A DNA stretch of 39,541 bases from Streptococcus parasanguinis (GCF_001074805.1 NZ_JUPI01000081.1:1-39541); one strand, 5' to 3'. Shown: positions 8,684-19,169, numbered from the stretch's first letter. Translations and numbers: made by a program. Notes: generated by a model from the letters alone, not told the origin.

Positions 8684-8787
8684 ATACTTATTTAGTTCAA
8701 GAGCTGAACTGAACACGCTCTAAGGACTGTGCAAAATAGATAAGTTGGCTTGTTTGTCAACAAACTGCTCCAACTTCCTAATTTTGC
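8684..8787 (-). other. Structured spacer between rpsH and rplF
   Basis: The 194-base gap folds into a long interrupted stem: GCAAAAT (8731-8737) with ATTTTGC (8781-8787), AAGTTGG (8742-8748) with CCAACTT (8770-8776), and TTTGT (8753-8757) with ACAAA (8760-8764). A second hairpin is AGTTCA (8694-8699) with TGAACT (8705-8710). Its outer stem and flanks resemble those of the rpsN-rpsH gap. Confidence 0.55.
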
Positions 8788-8817
8788 TTTGTTCTTTACG
8801 AGCTTTGTATCTTGATT

Positions 8818-9216
8818 TTACCAAACGTAAGCGATAACTTCCCCACCAACATTCTTTTGGCGCGCTTCTTTATCAGTAAGCAAACCTTCAGAAGTTGAAA
8901 GGATAGCAATTCCAAGTCCGTTAAGAACTTTTGGAAGATCTTCACGTTTTTTGTAAACACGCAAACCTGGTTTAGATACACGTTTCAAGTTTGTGATAAC
9001 TTTTTCACCATTTTGTCCGTATTTCAAGAATACACGGATGATGCCTTGTTTGTCATCTTCGATGAATTCAACGTTTTTTACAAAACCTTCGCGTTTAAGG
9101 ATTTCAGCAATCCCTTTTTTGATGTTTGATGCAGGTACTTCAAGTACTTCGTGTTTTGCTTGGTTAGCGTTACGAATACGTGTAAGGAAGTCTGCGATTG
9201 GGTCAGTCATAACCAT
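8818..9216 (-). CDS. rpsH: 30S ribosomal protein S8
   Basis: The 132-residue S8 binds helix 21 of 16S rRNA and in E. coli represses spc translation by binding its own mRNA. The [17 protein letters not shown] start and the C-terminal [13 protein letters not shown] and GGEVIAYVW are classic. Large structured gaps flank it on both sides (212 bases before, 194 after), the most open part of the operon, which makes post-transcriptional control around rpsH worth considering; no known S8 site was recognised. Confidence 0.98.
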   Translation of the reverse strand: MVMTDPIADFLTRIRNANQAKHEVLEVPASNIKKGIAEILKREGFVKNVEFIEDDKQGIIRVFLKYGQNGEKVITNLKRVSKPGLRVYKKREDLPKVLNGLGIAILSTSEGLLTDKEARQKNVGGEVIAYVW

Positions 9217-9243
9217 TATAATTTCTCCTCTTACTAGTAGTTT

Positions 9244-9405
9244 GCAAGTTGCACTTGCTAGTTAATGATTGAGCTAGGCTCAGAAAGTTTTGATACATGC
9301 AAACGAGAATATACTCATTTGAACACGAGCTACAACCTGGGCAAAAAAGATCGATTGAATTCGGAGCTTCGCTCCGTCACCAAATCTCCTATTTTTGCTG
9401 GGGTT
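9244..9405 (-). promoter_or_regulatory. Structured spacer between rpsN and rpsH, with possible promoter
   Basis: In transcript order the 212-base gap starts with a long imperfect stem (GCAAAAA near 9393-9399 against TTTTTTGC near 9340-9348) whose tip is a 6-base-pair hairpin (9362-9367 with 9371-9376), ending in a T run. Then comes a promoter-like pair, -35 TTGTAG (9330-9335), 16 bases, -10 TATATT (9308-9313). Two more hairpins follow: 9270-9274 with 9278-9282, and 9244-9249 with 9253-9258. Confidence 0.45.
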
Positions 9406-9428
9406 GTTACGGTCTTTGTATCATAGAA

Positions 9429-9614
9429 TTACCAAGATGCTTTTGTGACACCTGGGATTTGACCTTTGTATGCCAATTCACGGAAGCAAACACGGCAAAG
9501 TTTAAACTTGCGGTAAACTGAGTGTGGACGTCCACAACGTTCACAGCGAGTGTATGCTTGAGTAGAGAACTTCGCTGGGCGTTTGTTCTTAGCAATCATA
9601 GATTTTTTAGCCAT
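9429..9614 (-). CDS. rpsN: 30S ribosomal protein S14, type Z (zinc)
   Basis: This is the short 61-residue zinc-binding S14, with ligands C24, C27, C40 and C43 and the conserved [19 protein letters not shown]. It sits in the head of the small subunit near S3 and S10. Zinc-type S14 in the spc operon is normal for Firmicutes; many streptococci keep a zinc-independent copy elsewhere, which is not in this window. It is 17 bases after rplE. Confidence 0.97.
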   Translation of the reverse strand: MAKKSMIAKNKRPAKFSTQAYTRCERCGRPHSVYRKFKLCRVCFRELAYKGQIPGVTKASW

Positions 9615-9631
9615 TAGTTTTACCTCCTATA

Positions 9632-10174
9632 TTATTTTGCAAACGGCATTCCGAGGCCAGTAAGCAATGCACGTGATTCTTCGTCTGTGTTCGCTGTAGT
9701 TACGATTACGATATCCAAACCACGAGTTTTATCAACATCATCAAAGTTGATTTCTGGGAAGATCAATTGTTCTTTCACACCAAGTGTGTAGTTTCCGCGT
9801 CCATCAAATGATTTTGTTGGAACACCATGGAAGTCACGTACACGTGGAAGTGAAACTGTTACCAATTTATCTAAGAATTCGTACATACGTTCACCACGAA
9901 GGGTAACTTTTGCACCGATCGCAACACCTTCACGAAGACGGAAGCCGGCGATTGATTTTTTAGCCTTAGTGATCAATGGTTTTTGACCTGAGATCAAAGC
10001 AAGCTCTTCAGCAGCTTTTTCAAGGTTTTTAGCATTTGATACTGCATCACCGACACCCATGTTCAAAACGATTTTATCAACTTTTGGCACAGCCATAACT
10101 GATGAATAGTTGAACTGTTCAGTCAATGATGGTACTACTTCATTAAGGTATTTTTCTTTTAAACGATTAGCCAT
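9632..10174 (-). CDS. rplE: 50S ribosomal protein L5
   Basis: L5 (180 residues) forms the 5S RNP with L18 and touches the P-site tRNA elbow. The signature [16 protein letters not shown] and [25 protein letters not shown]-type region (split across 100-125) are present. It is 23 bases after rplX. Confidence 0.98.
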   Translation of the reverse strand: MANRLKEKYLNEVVPSLTEQFNYSSVMAVPKVDKIVLNMGVGDAVSNAKNLEKAAEELALISGQKPLITKAKKSIAGFRLREGVAIGAKVTLRGERMYEFLDKLVTVSLPRVRDFHGVPTKSFDGRGNYTLGVKEQLIFPEINFDDVDKTRGLDIVIVTTANTDEESRALLTGLGMPFAK

Positions 10175-10197
10175 TATACTTCTCCTTTCCTTCGTGA

Positions 10198-10503
10198 TTA
10201 GTCAAGCACTTCGCCTGATTTTTTGTTGTAGCGAACTTTTTTGCCGTCTACAAATTTGTAGCCAACACGTCCAGCAACACCGTTTTTGTCCAAAACTTGA
10301 ACGTTAGAAGCATGGATTGGAGCTTCTTTTTCAACGATTGCACCTTGAGGGTTTTCGTTATTTGGACGTTGGTGTTTCTTGATGATGTTTACACCTTCTA
10401 CAACAACTTTATTTACTTTTGGAAGAGCAGTAAGAACAACAGCTTCTACGCCTTTGTCTTTACCAGCGATAACGCGAACTTTGTCGCCTTTTTTTACAAA
10501 CAT
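10198..10503 (-). CDS. rplX: 50S ribosomal protein L24
   Basis: L24 (101 residues) is an assembly initiator near the peptide exit. The KOW motif is at the N-terminus ([21 protein letters not shown]). A spacer with two tandem GC-rich hairpins separates it from rplN. Confidence 0.98.
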   Translation of the reverse strand: MFVKKGDKVRVIAGKDKGVEAVVLTALPKVNKVVVEGVNIIKKHQRPNNENPQGAIVEKEAPIHASNVQVLDKNGVAGRVGYKFVDGKKVRYNKKSGEVLD

Positions 10504-10525
10504 TTTATTCTCCTTTTATTCTTAC

Positions 10526-10554
10526 GCCCGATGGGCACCCTGGCTGAGCCAGGG
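10526..10554 (-). other. Tandem GC hairpins between rplN and rplX
   Basis: CCCTGGC (10538-10544) pairs with GCCAGGG (10548-10554) around TGA, and next to it GCCC (10526-10529) pairs with GGGC (10533-10536). No T run follows in the direction of transcription. Confidence 0.5.
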
Positions 10555-10577
10555 GACTGTGTTTGTTTTTTTATTGA

Positions 10578-10946
10578 TTAAAGTACTTCTGGAGCAAGTG
10601 ATACGATCTTCATGAATCCACCGTCACGCAATTCACGTGCAACTGGGCCAAAGATACGAGTTCCGCGAGGAGTTTTGTCGTCACGGATGATCACTGCTGC
10701 ATTTTCGTCGAACTTGATGTATGAACCATCTTTACGACGAGCACCTGATTTAGTACGAACGATAACAGCTTTTACAACGTCACCTTTCTTAACCGCACCA
10801 CCAGGAGTAGCTTGTTTTACAGATGCAACGATTACATCACCGATGCTCGCGAATTTACGTTTTGAACCACCAAGAACTTTGATCGTCAAGATTTCGCGTG
10901 CGCCACTGTTGTCAGCGACTTTCAAACGAGTTTCTGTTTGAATCAT
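10578..10946 (-). CDS. rplN: 50S ribosomal protein L14
   Basis: The 122-residue L14 lies at the subunit interface. It starts [19 protein letters not shown], contains the conserved [14 protein letters not shown] and ends [13 protein letters not shown]. It follows rpsQ by 25 bases. Confidence 0.98.
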   Translation of the reverse strand: MIQTETRLKVADNSGAREILTIKVLGGSKRKFASIGDVIVASVKQATPGGAVKKGDVVKAVIVRTKSGARRKDGSYIKFDENAAVIIRDDKTPRGTRIFGPVARELRDGGFMKIVSLAPEVL

Positions 10947-10971
10947 TTACGTTTTCTCCTTTCAGGTATGA

Positions 10972-11232
10972 TTAGATGATGACCGCTTTTTCAACGACTT
11001 CTACAAGACGGAAGCGTTTTGTAGCTGAAAGCGGACGAGTTTCCATGATACGAACGATATCGCCTTCTTTAGCAACATTGTTTTCATCATGAGCTTTGTA
11101 TTTTTTAGAATAGTTGATACGTTTACCATAGACTGGGTGGTTACGTTTAGTTTCAACTACAACTGTGATTGTTTTGTCCATTTTGTCAGACACAACGCGT
11201 CCAACAAGAACTTTACGATTATTGCGTTCCAT
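10972..11232 (-). CDS. rpsQ: 30S ribosomal protein S17
   Basis: S17 (86 residues) is a primary 16S rRNA-binding OB-fold protein. Conserved parts are [19 protein letters not shown] and the [20 protein letters not shown] segment. It is 23 bases downstream of rpmC. Confidence 0.98.
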   Translation of the reverse strand: MERNNRKVLVGRVVSDKMDKTITVVVETKRNHPVYGKRINYSKKYKAHDENNVAKEGDIVRIMETRPLSATKRFRLVEVVEKAVII

Positions 11233-11255
11233 TGAAATTCTCCTTCCCTAGTCTA

Positions 11256-11462
11256 TTATTTAGCTTCTGATTGAACAGTTTTGATACGAGCGATTTGTTT
11301 TTTCACTTCTTTCAAACGTCCAGTTTGTTCCAATTGACCAGCAGCTGCTTGGAAACGAAGTTCAAACAATTCTTTCTTCAATTCATTTTCACGCTTCGCG
11401 AGTTCTTCTTGAGAAAGACCACGAAGTTCTTTAACAAATTCTTTTACTTCTGTAAGTTTCAT
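11256..11462 (-). CDS. rpmC: 50S ribosomal protein L29
   Basis: This 68-residue, largely helical protein lies at the peptide tunnel exit next to L23. The start [17 protein letters not shown] and the [20 protein letters not shown] core identify it. It is 9 bases from rplP. Confidence 0.97.
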   Translation of the reverse strand: MKLTEVKEFVKELRGLSQEELAKRENELKKELFELRFQAAAGQLEQTGRLKEVKKQIARIKTVQSEAK

Positions 11463-11471
11463 GACCTCTCC

Positions 11472-11885
11472 TTATTCTGCTTCACGTTTCACAAATTTAG
11501 TTTTAACTGGCAATTTGTGGCTAGCAAGACGAAGTGCTTCGCGTGCGATCTCTTCAGATACACCAGCGATTTCGAACATCACTTTACCACGTTTAACTGG
11601 TGCTACCCAACCTTCAGGAGCCCCTTTACCAGATCCCATACGTACCCCGATAGCTTTAGCGGTGTATGATTTGTGTGGGAAAATCTTAATCCAAACTTTA
11701 CCACCACGTTTCATGTAACGAGTCATGGCGATACGAGCAGCTTCGATTTGACGGTTTGTGATCCAGTGGCTAGTTGTAGCTTGAAGACCGTATTCACCGA
11801 ATGCTACTTCTTTTCCACCTTTTGCTTCACCGCGCATTTTACCACGGAATTCGCGACGGTGTTTTACACGTTTAGGTACTAACAT
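11472..11885 (-). CDS. rplP: 50S ribosomal protein L16
   Basis: L16 (137 residues) contacts the A-site tRNA elbow. The conserved [38 protein letters not shown] and [15 protein letters not shown] stretches are present. It starts only 3 bases after the rpsC stop, implying translational coupling. Confidence 0.98.
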   Translation of the reverse strand: MLVPKRVKHRREFRGKMRGEAKGGKEVAFGEYGLQATTSHWITNRQIEAARIAMTRYMKRGGKVWIKIFPHKSYTAKAIGVRMGSGKGAPEGWVAPVKRGKVMFEIAGVSEEIAREALRLASHKLPVKTKFVKREAE

Positions 11886-11888
11886 TGG

Positions 11889-12542
11889 TTATTTACCTCC
11901 TTTAGCGTCTTTACGAGCTGGAAGAACTTCACCACGGTAGATCCATACTTTAACACCAAGTTTACCGTAAGTAGTGTCTGCTTCTTCCCAAGCGTAATCG
12001 ATATCAGCGCGAAGTGTGTGAAGTGGAACAGTTCCTTCAGAGTATCCTTCTGCACGGGCAATATCTGCTCCGTTCAAACGACCTGATACTTGAGTTTTGA
12101 TTCCTTTAGCTCCAGCACGCATAGCACGTTGGATCGCTTGTTTTTGTGCACGACGGAAAGCAACACGTTGTTCCAATTGACGAGCGATTCCTTCACCAAC
12201 AAGGTGAGCATCCAAGTCAGGACGTTTGATCTCAATGATGTTGATGTGTACTTGTTTACCAGTCAATTTGTTAAGAGCTGCACGAAGTGCATCAACGTTT
12301 GCTCCACCTTTACCGATAACCATACCTGGTTTAGCAGTGTGAAGAGAAACGTTAACTTTGTTTACTGCGCGTTCGATTTCAATAGTTGAAACGGCTGCGT
12401 CAGCCAATTCTTTTTGAATGAATTTACGGATTGCAAGATCTTCATGAAGGTAATCCGCGTATTCTTTTTCAGCATACCATTTGGCATCCCAATCACGGAT
12501 GATACCAACACGCATACCAATTGGATGTACTTTTTGACCCAC
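11889..12542 (-). CDS. rpsC: 30S ribosomal protein S3
   Basis: S3 (217 residues) forms part of the mRNA entry helicase with S4 and S5. The KH domain with [18 protein letters not shown] is visible, and the N-terminal [19 protein letters not shown] is canonical. It follows rplV by 12 bases. Confidence 0.98.
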   Translation of the reverse strand: MGQKVHPIGMRVGIIRDWDAKWYAEKEYADYLHEDLAIRKFIQKELADAAVSTIEIERAVNKVNVSLHTAKPGMVIGKGGANVDALRAALNKLTGKQVHINIIEIKRPDLDAHLVGEGIARQLEQRVAFRRAQKQAIQRAMRAGAKGIKTQVSGRLNGADIARAEGYSEGTVPLHTLRADIDYAWEEADTTYGKLGVKVWIYRGEVLPARKDAKGGK

Positions 12543-12554
12543 GAGTTTACCTCC

Positions 12555-12899
12555 TTATTTTTCTGCAACAGCTACTGTGATGTGAGCTGTACGTTTGTTG
12601 ATTGGTGAAGCTGAACCTTTCGCACGTGGACGGAAACGTTTCATTGTTGGTCCTTCGTTTGCGAATGCTTCAGATACTACCAAGTTAGCTTTTTCCAAAC
12701 CAAAGTTGTTTTCAGCGTTTGCTACTGCTGAGTTCAACACTTTAAGGATGATCCCTGCAGCTTTGTTTGGTGTGAATGTCAAAATAGCGATGGCATCGGC
12801 TACGCTTTTACCACGGATGTTGTCAAGAACAAGACGTGATTTACGAGGTGAAACACGCACTGTACGAGCCATTGCTTTAGCTGAAGTAATTTCTGCCAT
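12555..12899 (-). CDS. rplV: 50S ribosomal protein L22
   Basis: L22 (114 residues) lines the exit tunnel with its long beta hairpin and is a site of macrolide resistance changes. The hairpin tip region [20 protein letters not shown] looks like wild type. The start [20 protein letters not shown] is typical of streptococci. It is 11 bases after rpsS. Confidence 0.98.
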   Translation of the reverse strand: MAEITSAKAMARTVRVSPRKSRLVLDNIRGKSVADAIAILTFTPNKAAGIILKVLNSAVANAENNFGLEKANLVVSEAFANEGPTMKRFRPRAKGSASPINKRTAHITVAVAEK

Positions 12900-12910
12900 T
12901 TATGTTCTCC

Positions 12911-13192
12911 TTATTTTCTACGTGTCTTCTTGTCGTCTGCCGCGTGACCTTTGTAAGTACGAGTTGGTGCAAATTCACCAAGCTTGTGACCTACCATGTC
13001 TTCTTGGATGTAAACAGGTACATGTTTACGTCCATCATAAACTGCGATAGTGTATCCGATGAAACTTGGGAAGATCGTTGAACGACGTGACCAAGTTTTA
13101 ATTACTTTTTTCTTTTCGTCGTTTGCTTGAGCTTCAACTTTTTTCATCAAATGCTCATCGACGAAAGGTCCTTTTTTAAGACTACGTCCCAT
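12911..13192 (-). CDS. rpsS: 30S ribosomal protein S19
   Basis: S19 forms the head of the small subunit with S13. The chosen ATG at 13190-13192 gives 93 residues starting [15 protein letters not shown], the family start; an in-frame start 11 codons upstream would put the AAAGGAG site inside the gene. Conserved [15 protein letters not shown] and [17 protein letters not shown] follow. Confidence 0.97.
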
Positions 13193-13224
13193 TTTGTAAT
13201 TTTCTCCTTTAAAATTTAGTACCA

Positions 13225-13260
13225 CAGCGGCTTGCGCTGCTAGGCAGCGCTACCGAGCTG
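13225..13260 (-). other. Hairpin between rplB and rpsS
   Basis: A perfect 7-base-pair GC-rich stem (13234-13240 with 13244-13250, loop TAG) is enclosed by CAGC (13225-13228) facing GCTG (13257-13260). It occupies the middle of a 96-base gap and lacks a T tail. Confidence 0.5.
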
Positions 13261-13288
13261 GCGGAAAGTGTAAGCTAGTTGCTTATGA

Positions 13289-14122
13289 TTATTTTTGGTT
13301 GCGACGACGAACGATAAGTTTGTCAGATTTCGCTTTCTTGTTACGAGTTTTAAGACCAAGCGCAGGTTTACCCCAAGGAGTAGATGGCGCTTTACGTCCA
13401 ACTGGTGCTTTACCTTCACCACCACCGTGTGGGTGATCATTCGGGTTCATTACAGAACCACGAACTGTAGGGCGAACACCTTTCCAGCGGTTACGTCCCG
13501 CTTTACCAAGGTTAACAAGTCCATGTTGTTCATTTCCGACAACACCAACTGTAGCACGGCAAGTTCCAAGAATCATACGAACTTCGCCTGATTGAAGACG
13601 AACAAGTACATATTTACCTTCAGAACCCAATACTTGAGCAGAAGCTCCAGCAGCACGTACCAATTCTCCGCCTTTACCAGGTTTCAATTCGATGTTGTGG
13701 ATCAAAGTACCAACTGGGATGTTAGCAAGTGGAAGAGCATTTCCGACTTTGATATCTGCTTCTGGTCCTGATACAATGCGTTGTCCTACTTCAAGACCTT
13801 TAGGGGCAATGATGTAAGCTTTCACACCGTCAGTGTAGTGTACAAGCGCGATGTTAGCTGAGCGGTTTGGATCGTATTCGATCGTTTTAACGACTGCTTC
13901 AACTCCATCTTTGTTACGTTTGAAATCGATCAAACGGTAATGACGTTTGTGTCCACCACCTTGGTGACGAACAGTGATACGACCGTTGTTGTTACGACCT
14001 GCTTTGTTTTTAAGAGAAACAAGCAAAGTTTTCTCAGGTGTGTTTGTTGTGATTTCAGCGAAATCCAAAGAAGTCATATTACGGCGACCGTTTGTTGTTG
14101 GTTTATAAACACGAATTCCCAC
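13289..14122 (-). CDS. rplB: 50S ribosomal protein L2
   Basis: L2 (277 residues) is required for subunit association and peptidyl transfer. The conserved C-terminal [17 protein letters not shown] contains the key histidine region. The start codon is GTG (14120-14122) with AAGGAGG upstream, giving the normal [17 protein letters not shown] start. It is 17 bases after rplW. Confidence 0.98.
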   Translation of the reverse strand: MGIRVYKPTTNGRRNMTSLDFAEITTNTPEKTLLVSLKNKAGRNNNGRITVRHQGGGHKRHYRLIDFKRNKDGVEAVVKTIEYDPNRSANIALVHYTDGVKAYIIAPKGLEVGQRIVSGPEADIKVGNALPLANIPVGTLIHNIELKPGKGGELVRAAGASAQVLGSEGKYVLVRLQSGEVRMILGTCRATVGVVGNEQHGLVNLGKAGRNRWKGVRPTVRGSVMNPNDHPHGGGEGKAPVGRKAPSTPWGKPALGLKTRNKKAKSDKLIVRRRNQK

Positions 14123-14139
14123 GATATTTCCTCCTTAGA

Positions 14140-14436
14140 TTATTCAGCTTCAGTAGCAAACAACTCGATTGCTTTAGAATCAGCTGCAAGCGTGATGATA
14201 GCTTTTTTAGTTTTTGAAGTAAAACCAGTGTAACGTCCAACGCGTTTTGCTTTAGGTTTTACGTTTACAGTGTTCACATTCGCAACTTTTACACCTTCAA
14301 ACGCAGCTTCAACAGCTTGTTTGATCAAAAGTTTGTGAGCGCGAGTGTCAACTTCGAATACATATTTGCCTGCTTCAAGTTGAGCCATTGACTTTTCAGT
14401 GATAACAGGTTTTTTGATAACATCATACAAATTCAT
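14140..14436 (-). CDS. rplW: 50S ribosomal protein L23
   Basis: L23 (98 residues) sits at the tunnel exit and docks trigger factor and SRP. The start [17 protein letters not shown] and the [19 protein letters not shown] loop are recognisable. Its ATG shares one base with the rplD stop (TAATG), so the two are translationally coupled. Confidence 0.98.
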   Translation of the reverse strand: MNLYDVIKKPVITEKSMAQLEAGKYVFEVDTRAHKLLIKQAVEAAFEGVKVANVNTVNVKPKAKRVGRYTGFTSKTKKAIITLAADSKAIELFATEAE

Positions 14437-15059
14437 TATGCAAGAACCTCCTCGATTTTAGAGATAGCTGCTTGAGTAACAAGAAGTTTGTCACTATTTG
14501 CGATGTCAAGAACACTTGCAGTTGTAGCAGTCGCAACTTTCACGTTTGGAAGGTTACGAGCTGAAAGAGCTGCGAATTCGTTTCCTTCTTCAAGAATAAC
14601 AAGGACTTTAGAATCGATGCTCAAAGCTGCAAGAACTTTTGCAAATTCAGCAGTTTTTGGAGCTGTAAATTCAAGAGAATCAACGGCTACAAATTTGTTT
14701 TCAGCAACTTTTTCTGAGTAAACAGATTTAAGTGCAAGGCGACGAACTTTTTGAGGAAGTTTGTACGCATAGCTACGTGGAGTTGGTCCGAAGACGATTC
14801 CACCACCACGCCATTGTGGAGAGCGGATAGAACCTTGACGAGCACGTCCAGTTCCTTTTTGACGCCATGGTTTGCGTCCGCCACCTGAAACGGCTGAACG
14901 GTTTTTAACTGCATGAGTTCCTTGACGAAGGCTAGCACGTTGGCTGATGATCACATCAAATACAACTGCTTGGTTTGGTTCGATACCAAAGATCGCATCG
15001 TTAAGAACAACTTCGCCCGCTTGTTTACCAGTTTGGTCGAATAATGTTACATTTGCCAT
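14436..15059 (-). CDS. rplD: 50S ribosomal protein L4
   Basis: L4 (207 residues) lines the exit tunnel. In E. coli it also represses the S10 operon through the leader; whether it does so here is unknown. The extended loop with [20 protein letters not shown] (about residues 63-82) is the macrolide-relevant region and looks wild type. It follows rplC by 24 bases. Confidence 0.98.
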   Translation of the reverse strand: MANVTLFDQTGKQAGEVVLNDAIFGIEPNQAVVFDVIISQRASLRQGTHAVKNRSAVSGGGRKPWRQKGTGRARQGSIRSPQWRGGGIVFGPTPRSYAYKLPQKVRRLALKSVYSEKVAENKFVAVDSLEFTAPKTAEFAKVLAALSIDSKVLVILEEGNEFAALSARNLPNVKVATATTASVLDIANSDKLLVTQAAISKIEEVLA

Positions 15060-15083
15060 TTTGACTGTATTCCCCTTTCCTTA

Positions 15084-15710
15084 TTATTTACCAGCTTTAA
15101 CTGCTGACTTGATAGTGATAAGAGATTTCTTAGCACCTGGTACGTTACCTTTGATAAGGATAACGTTCTTTTCTGGAACAACTTGTACAACTTCAAGGTT
15201 TTGAATTGTTACACGATCGCCACCCATACGTCCTGCAAGGTTTTTACCTTTGAATACGCGGTTAGGTGCAACAGGTCCCATAGAACCTGGACGACGGTGG
15301 TAACGAGAACCGTGAGCCATTGGTCCACGTGATTGTCCGTGGCGTTTGATAACACCTTGGAAACCTTTACCTTTAGAAGTACCAGTTACATCAACAATGT
15401 CTCCAGCTTCGAAAGTGTCAACTGTGATTTCAGCACCAACTTCCAAGCCTTCAACGTTTTTGAATTCACGAATGAAGCGCTTAGGAGCCGTGTTAGCTTT
15501 TGCTACATGTCCTTTAGCAGGTTTGTTGCTCAATACTTCGCGTTTGTCATCGAAACCAACTTGGATAGCGTTGTAACCATCTGTTTCAACAGTTTTAACT
15601 TGAAGAACAACGTTTGGAGTTGCTTCGATAACTGTTACAGGGATCAATTCGCCAGCTTCAGTGAAGATTTGAGTCATTCCCACTTTTTTCCCTAAGATTC
15701 CTTTTGTCAT
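15084..15710 (-). CDS. rplC: 50S ribosomal protein L3
   Basis: L3 (208 residues) reaches the peptidyl transferase centre with its long loop ([20 protein letters not shown]). It starts [16 protein letters not shown]. The 81-base gap from rpsJ holds a weak GAGC/GCTC hairpin followed by A/T-rich runs, the only relaxed spacing in this part of the operon. Confidence 0.98.
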   Translation of the reverse strand: MTKGILGKKVGMTQIFTEAGELIPVTVIEATPNVVLQVKTVETDGYNAIQVGFDDKREVLSNKPAKGHVAKANTAPKRFIREFKNVEGLEVGAEITVDTFEAGDIVDVTGTSKGKGFQGVIKRHGQSRGPMAHGSRYHRRPGSMGPVAPNRVFKGKNLAGRMGGDRVTIQNLEVVQVVPEKNVILIKGNVPGAKKSLITIKSAVKAGK

Positions 15711-15791
15711 GAGAAAATAGTTCCTTTTCTATAGTTTTTTATTCAAAAAGTTTTTAACGAGCGTTTTTTATGCTCTGGATCAAGCTTTAGA

Positions 15792-16100
15792 TTAAAGTTT
15801 GATTTCTACGTTTACACCACTTGGAAGATCCAATTTCATCAAAGCGTCAACTGTTTTTTGAGTTGGGTTGATGATGTCGATCAAACGTTTGTGTGTACGC
15901 ATTTCGAATTGTTCGCGAGAATCTTTGTATTTGTGAGTCGCACGAATGATTGTGTAGAGGCTACGCTCAGTTGGAAGTGGGATTGGACCCGCAACTTGTG
16001 CACCTGTACGAGTAGCTGATTCTACGATTTTTGCAGCCGCTGTGTCAAGTGTACGGTGTTCGTACGCTTTCAAACGGATGCGGATTTTTTTGTTTGCCAT
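15792..16100 (-). CDS. rpsJ: 30S ribosomal protein S10
   Basis: S10 (102 residues) is the first gene of the superoperon and also the NusE antitermination factor that joins NusB. The start [16 protein letters not shown] and the [23 protein letters not shown]-type core (split over residues 38-60) are present. AGGAG lies before the ATG. The promoter and structured leader are directly upstream. Confidence 0.98.
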   Translation of the reverse strand: MANKKIRIRLKAYEHRTLDTAAAKIVESATRTGAQVAGPIPLPTERSLYTIIRATHKYKDSREQFEMRTHKRLIDIINPTQKTVDALMKLDLPSGVNVEIKL

Positions 16101-16230
16101 CTTTTTCTCCTTTTCGTCTATTTAAGATAATAGGCTAGCTCCACAAGAAAACCGACGCGCGTTGCGTGGCAATGCAACCGAGCGTGTCGCAACCTCTTGC
16201 ATCAAAGCTAATAGCTGTTTTTCACAGCAC
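16101..16230 (-). ncRNA. Structured 5' leader of the S10 superoperon
   Basis: The predicted transcript begins near 16230 and has about 130 untranslated bases. A 5-base-pair hairpin (16224-16228 with 16214-16218) lies at the very 5' end. A stronger stem follows: 16182-16188 with 16154-16160, then 16174-16178 with 16161-16165, with a CGA bulge and an 8-base loop. No T tract follows the stem, so control would be translational or by stability. No Rfam family was recognised by eye. Confidence 0.55.
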
Positions 16231-16236
16231 CATAGT

Positions 16237-16265
16237 AGTTTAACACAAACAAAGGCCCAATGCAA
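16237..16265 (-). promoter_or_regulatory. Main promoter of the S10-spc-alpha superoperon
   Basis: The minus strand reads -35 TTGCAT (16260-16265), exactly 17 bases, then -10 TAAACT (16237-16242), with transcription expected from about 16230. It is the only good promoter between the upstream terminator and rpsJ. Confidence 0.8.
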
Positions 16266-16346
16266 GGGATTTGAGAAGATTTTTTTCGTTTTTTTGATGA
16301 AAGTGTTTTCGAAAGAAAAAGCGTGCTAAAAAAGTTGCTATTATAT

Positions 16347-16377
16347 AGAAAAAAAGTTCTACTTTTCAGTAGAACTT
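16347..16377 (-). terminator. Terminator after the uridine-kinase-like gene
   Basis: A perfect 10-base-pair stem (16368-16377 with 16354-16363) with a four-base loop is followed on the minus strand by seven T residues. It lies immediately after the stop codon at 16379 and isolates the ribosomal promoter from upstream transcription. Confidence 0.88.
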
Positions 16378-16378
16378 C

Positions 16379-16999
16379 CTATTCTTTTTCAATACAAAAT
16401 TGATCTTGTGATGTATTGACCAGGATATCCGCTTCGCCTTCCATCGGTTGATAATACTGATGGTATTGTTCTCGCCTGATCTGGTGAGTTCGATAGATGA
16501 AGTCTATCTCTCGATTTCGTTGGGCAACGTCTCTGCTTAATCGTCTTTCTAGCTCCGTAAGATCATCTGTGTAAAAACAAATGGTTTGATCAAACAAAGA
16601 TTTTGGTAAAAAAGCTACTGACATCCCTTCTACGATGAGAATAGGCTTGTTCCCAGATAATATATGGCTTGGAGACCATGGCTGATCAATCGTTCGTATA
16701 TCCATCCCTGCTTGAAGGGCTCGAATATCTCGTTCTAAACTTGCCAATTCATGGGCACTCGACAGACACGCAGTTACTTTTTGGTCCGGTAAGTCTTTTG
16801 GCACAACCAATCCTCTTGGTTTTCCAATAATATAGGGATCTGTCTCTAAAAGATTAACTTTTGTGGGGTCCAATCGCTTACAGAGCGCTTTTGTAAAGGT
16901 TGTTTTTCCTGAACCACCATGACCATAGATCCCAAGGGTCTGCAATTCTTTTGTCTGGAGCTTTTTTACCAAGGAGTCTAATAGTCTTTCGCGATCCAT
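16379..16999 (-). CDS. Uridine-kinase-like P-loop nucleoside kinase
   Basis: This protein has a Walker A P-loop GHGGSGKTTFTK near its N-terminus, a DxxxxPRGLVVPKDLPDQK region and an IVEGMSVAFLP strand, the layout of the uridine kinase/phosphoribulokinase family, which phosphorylates a small hydroxyl substrate with ATP. The true substrate is not clear. The chosen ATG (16997-16999) gives 206 residues and starts one base after the tgt stop; a longer frame to 17053 would run into the tgt 3' end and has no better ribosome-binding site. It is co-transcribed with tgt and ends at a strong terminator. Confidence 0.75.
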   Translation of the reverse strand: MDRERLLDSLVKKLQTKELQTLGIYGHGGSGKTTFTKALCKRLDPTKVNLLETDPYIIGKPRGLVVPKDLPDQKVTACLSSAHELASLERDIRALQAGMDIRTIDQPWSPSHILSGNKPILIVEGMSVAFLPKSLFDQTICFYTDDLTELERRLSRDVAQRNREIDFIYRTHQIRREQYHQYYQPMEGEADILVNTSQDQFCIEKE

Positions 17000-17000
17000 C

Positions 17001-18246
<1,246 letters not shown>

Positions 18247-18256
18247 GGACTTATGT

Positions 18257-18262
18257 TATAAT
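18257..18262 (+). promoter_or_regulatory. Divergent promoter for the membrane protein gene
   Basis: A consensus TATAAT preceded by ATGT (extended -10) lies 31 bases before the chosen start at 18294. The -35 region is poor. It is back to back with the tgt promoter. Confidence 0.6.
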
Positions 18263-18293
18263 AAAAAGTACTACTATGAAGAGAGTGTCATCT

Positions 18294-19163
18294 ATGAACC
18301 TTAAATTGATTCGCCTCCGGGCACGTACCATGCAAGTCCAGCAACCGGGCTTAGCTATCCTTTTTGCTCTTCCGGTCCTGTTGACCATTCTTGCTAACTT
18401 TCTCTTAAGCGGGCAAGATCTGGTCGATCTACTACCGGATATGACCTTGCAGCAAGCAAGTATCTACATGATCCAGCGGCAACTCTTTCCTTCTGTCGTC
18501 TCCTTTGTCATCTCCATTTTAGTGGTTGGTGCGACTTTTAGCTATTTAGATACGATTAATCCCAAGATCGAACACCGAACACGTGTCTTAGATATCTTTA
18601 AACAAGATCGCTTTACCTCTGTATTTGCCACCTTGATCTTGAAGCAAGCCGTCCTCTTTTTATGGGGACTCATCCTCTATGTGGGGAGTCTCATCAGCAC
18701 CTACGCCAGCATTCGATTTTTAGCGATCTACGATAAGGTGAGCAACCCTAGCACTCTGAGTGCTTCCAGTCCTGAATTCCAATCTCTCATGCAACAAATG
18801 CCTCTGATGACTGCTGGTGTCATACTTGGCCTGATTGGCCTCCTCTTTTACCTGCCACAATACTACAGTCTCAGCTTGGTCGAATTGATCCTCTATGAGC
18901 AATTACGAGACGGCGACTACAAGGGAGCCTTTGGAGTCCTTCGCCAAAGTCGTGAAACCATGAAAGGGTTCCGCAGCAATCGCTTGGTACTCGATCTAAC
19001 CTTGATTGGTTGGTACTTCTTGAATTACTTCACGCGCGATGTCATCGGCTTTTATACCATGCCTTACTTTATCAACTGCCAAATTGCCTTTTATGATCAA
19101 ATCAAGCAGATCAAACAAGGGCCGCGCCATTTTACAGGCCATTCAAGCCATGAAACTGAATAA
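18294..19163 (+). CDS. DUF975-type integral membrane protein
   Basis: This protein of unknown function has about five hydrophobic segments (roughly residues 19-39, 66-86, 110-137, 172-196, 232-262) and the late GxxxSNRLVLDLTLIGWYFL-type segment that recalls the DUF975 family of Gram-positive membrane proteins. The ATG at 18294 (289 residues) has AAGAGAG 8 bases upstream; an in-frame ATG at 18276 would leave almost no leader after the promoter. It is the lone plus-strand gene in this part, ending at a bidirectional terminator. Confidence 0.75.
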   Translation: MNLKLIRLRARTMQVQQPGLAILFALPVLLTILANFLLSGQDLVDLLPDMTLQQASIYMIQRQLFPSVVSFVISILVVGATFSYLDTINPKIEHRTRVLDIFKQDRFTSVFATLILKQAVLFLWGLILYVGSLISTYASIRFLAIYDKVSNPSTLSASSPEFQSLMQQMPLMTAGVILGLIGLLFYLPQYYSLSLVELILYEQLRDGDYKGAFGVLRQSRETMKGFRSNRLVLDLTLIGWYFLNYFTRDVIGFYTMPYFINCQIAFYDQIKQIKQGPRHFTGHSSHETE

Positions 19164-19169
19164 GAGTAA

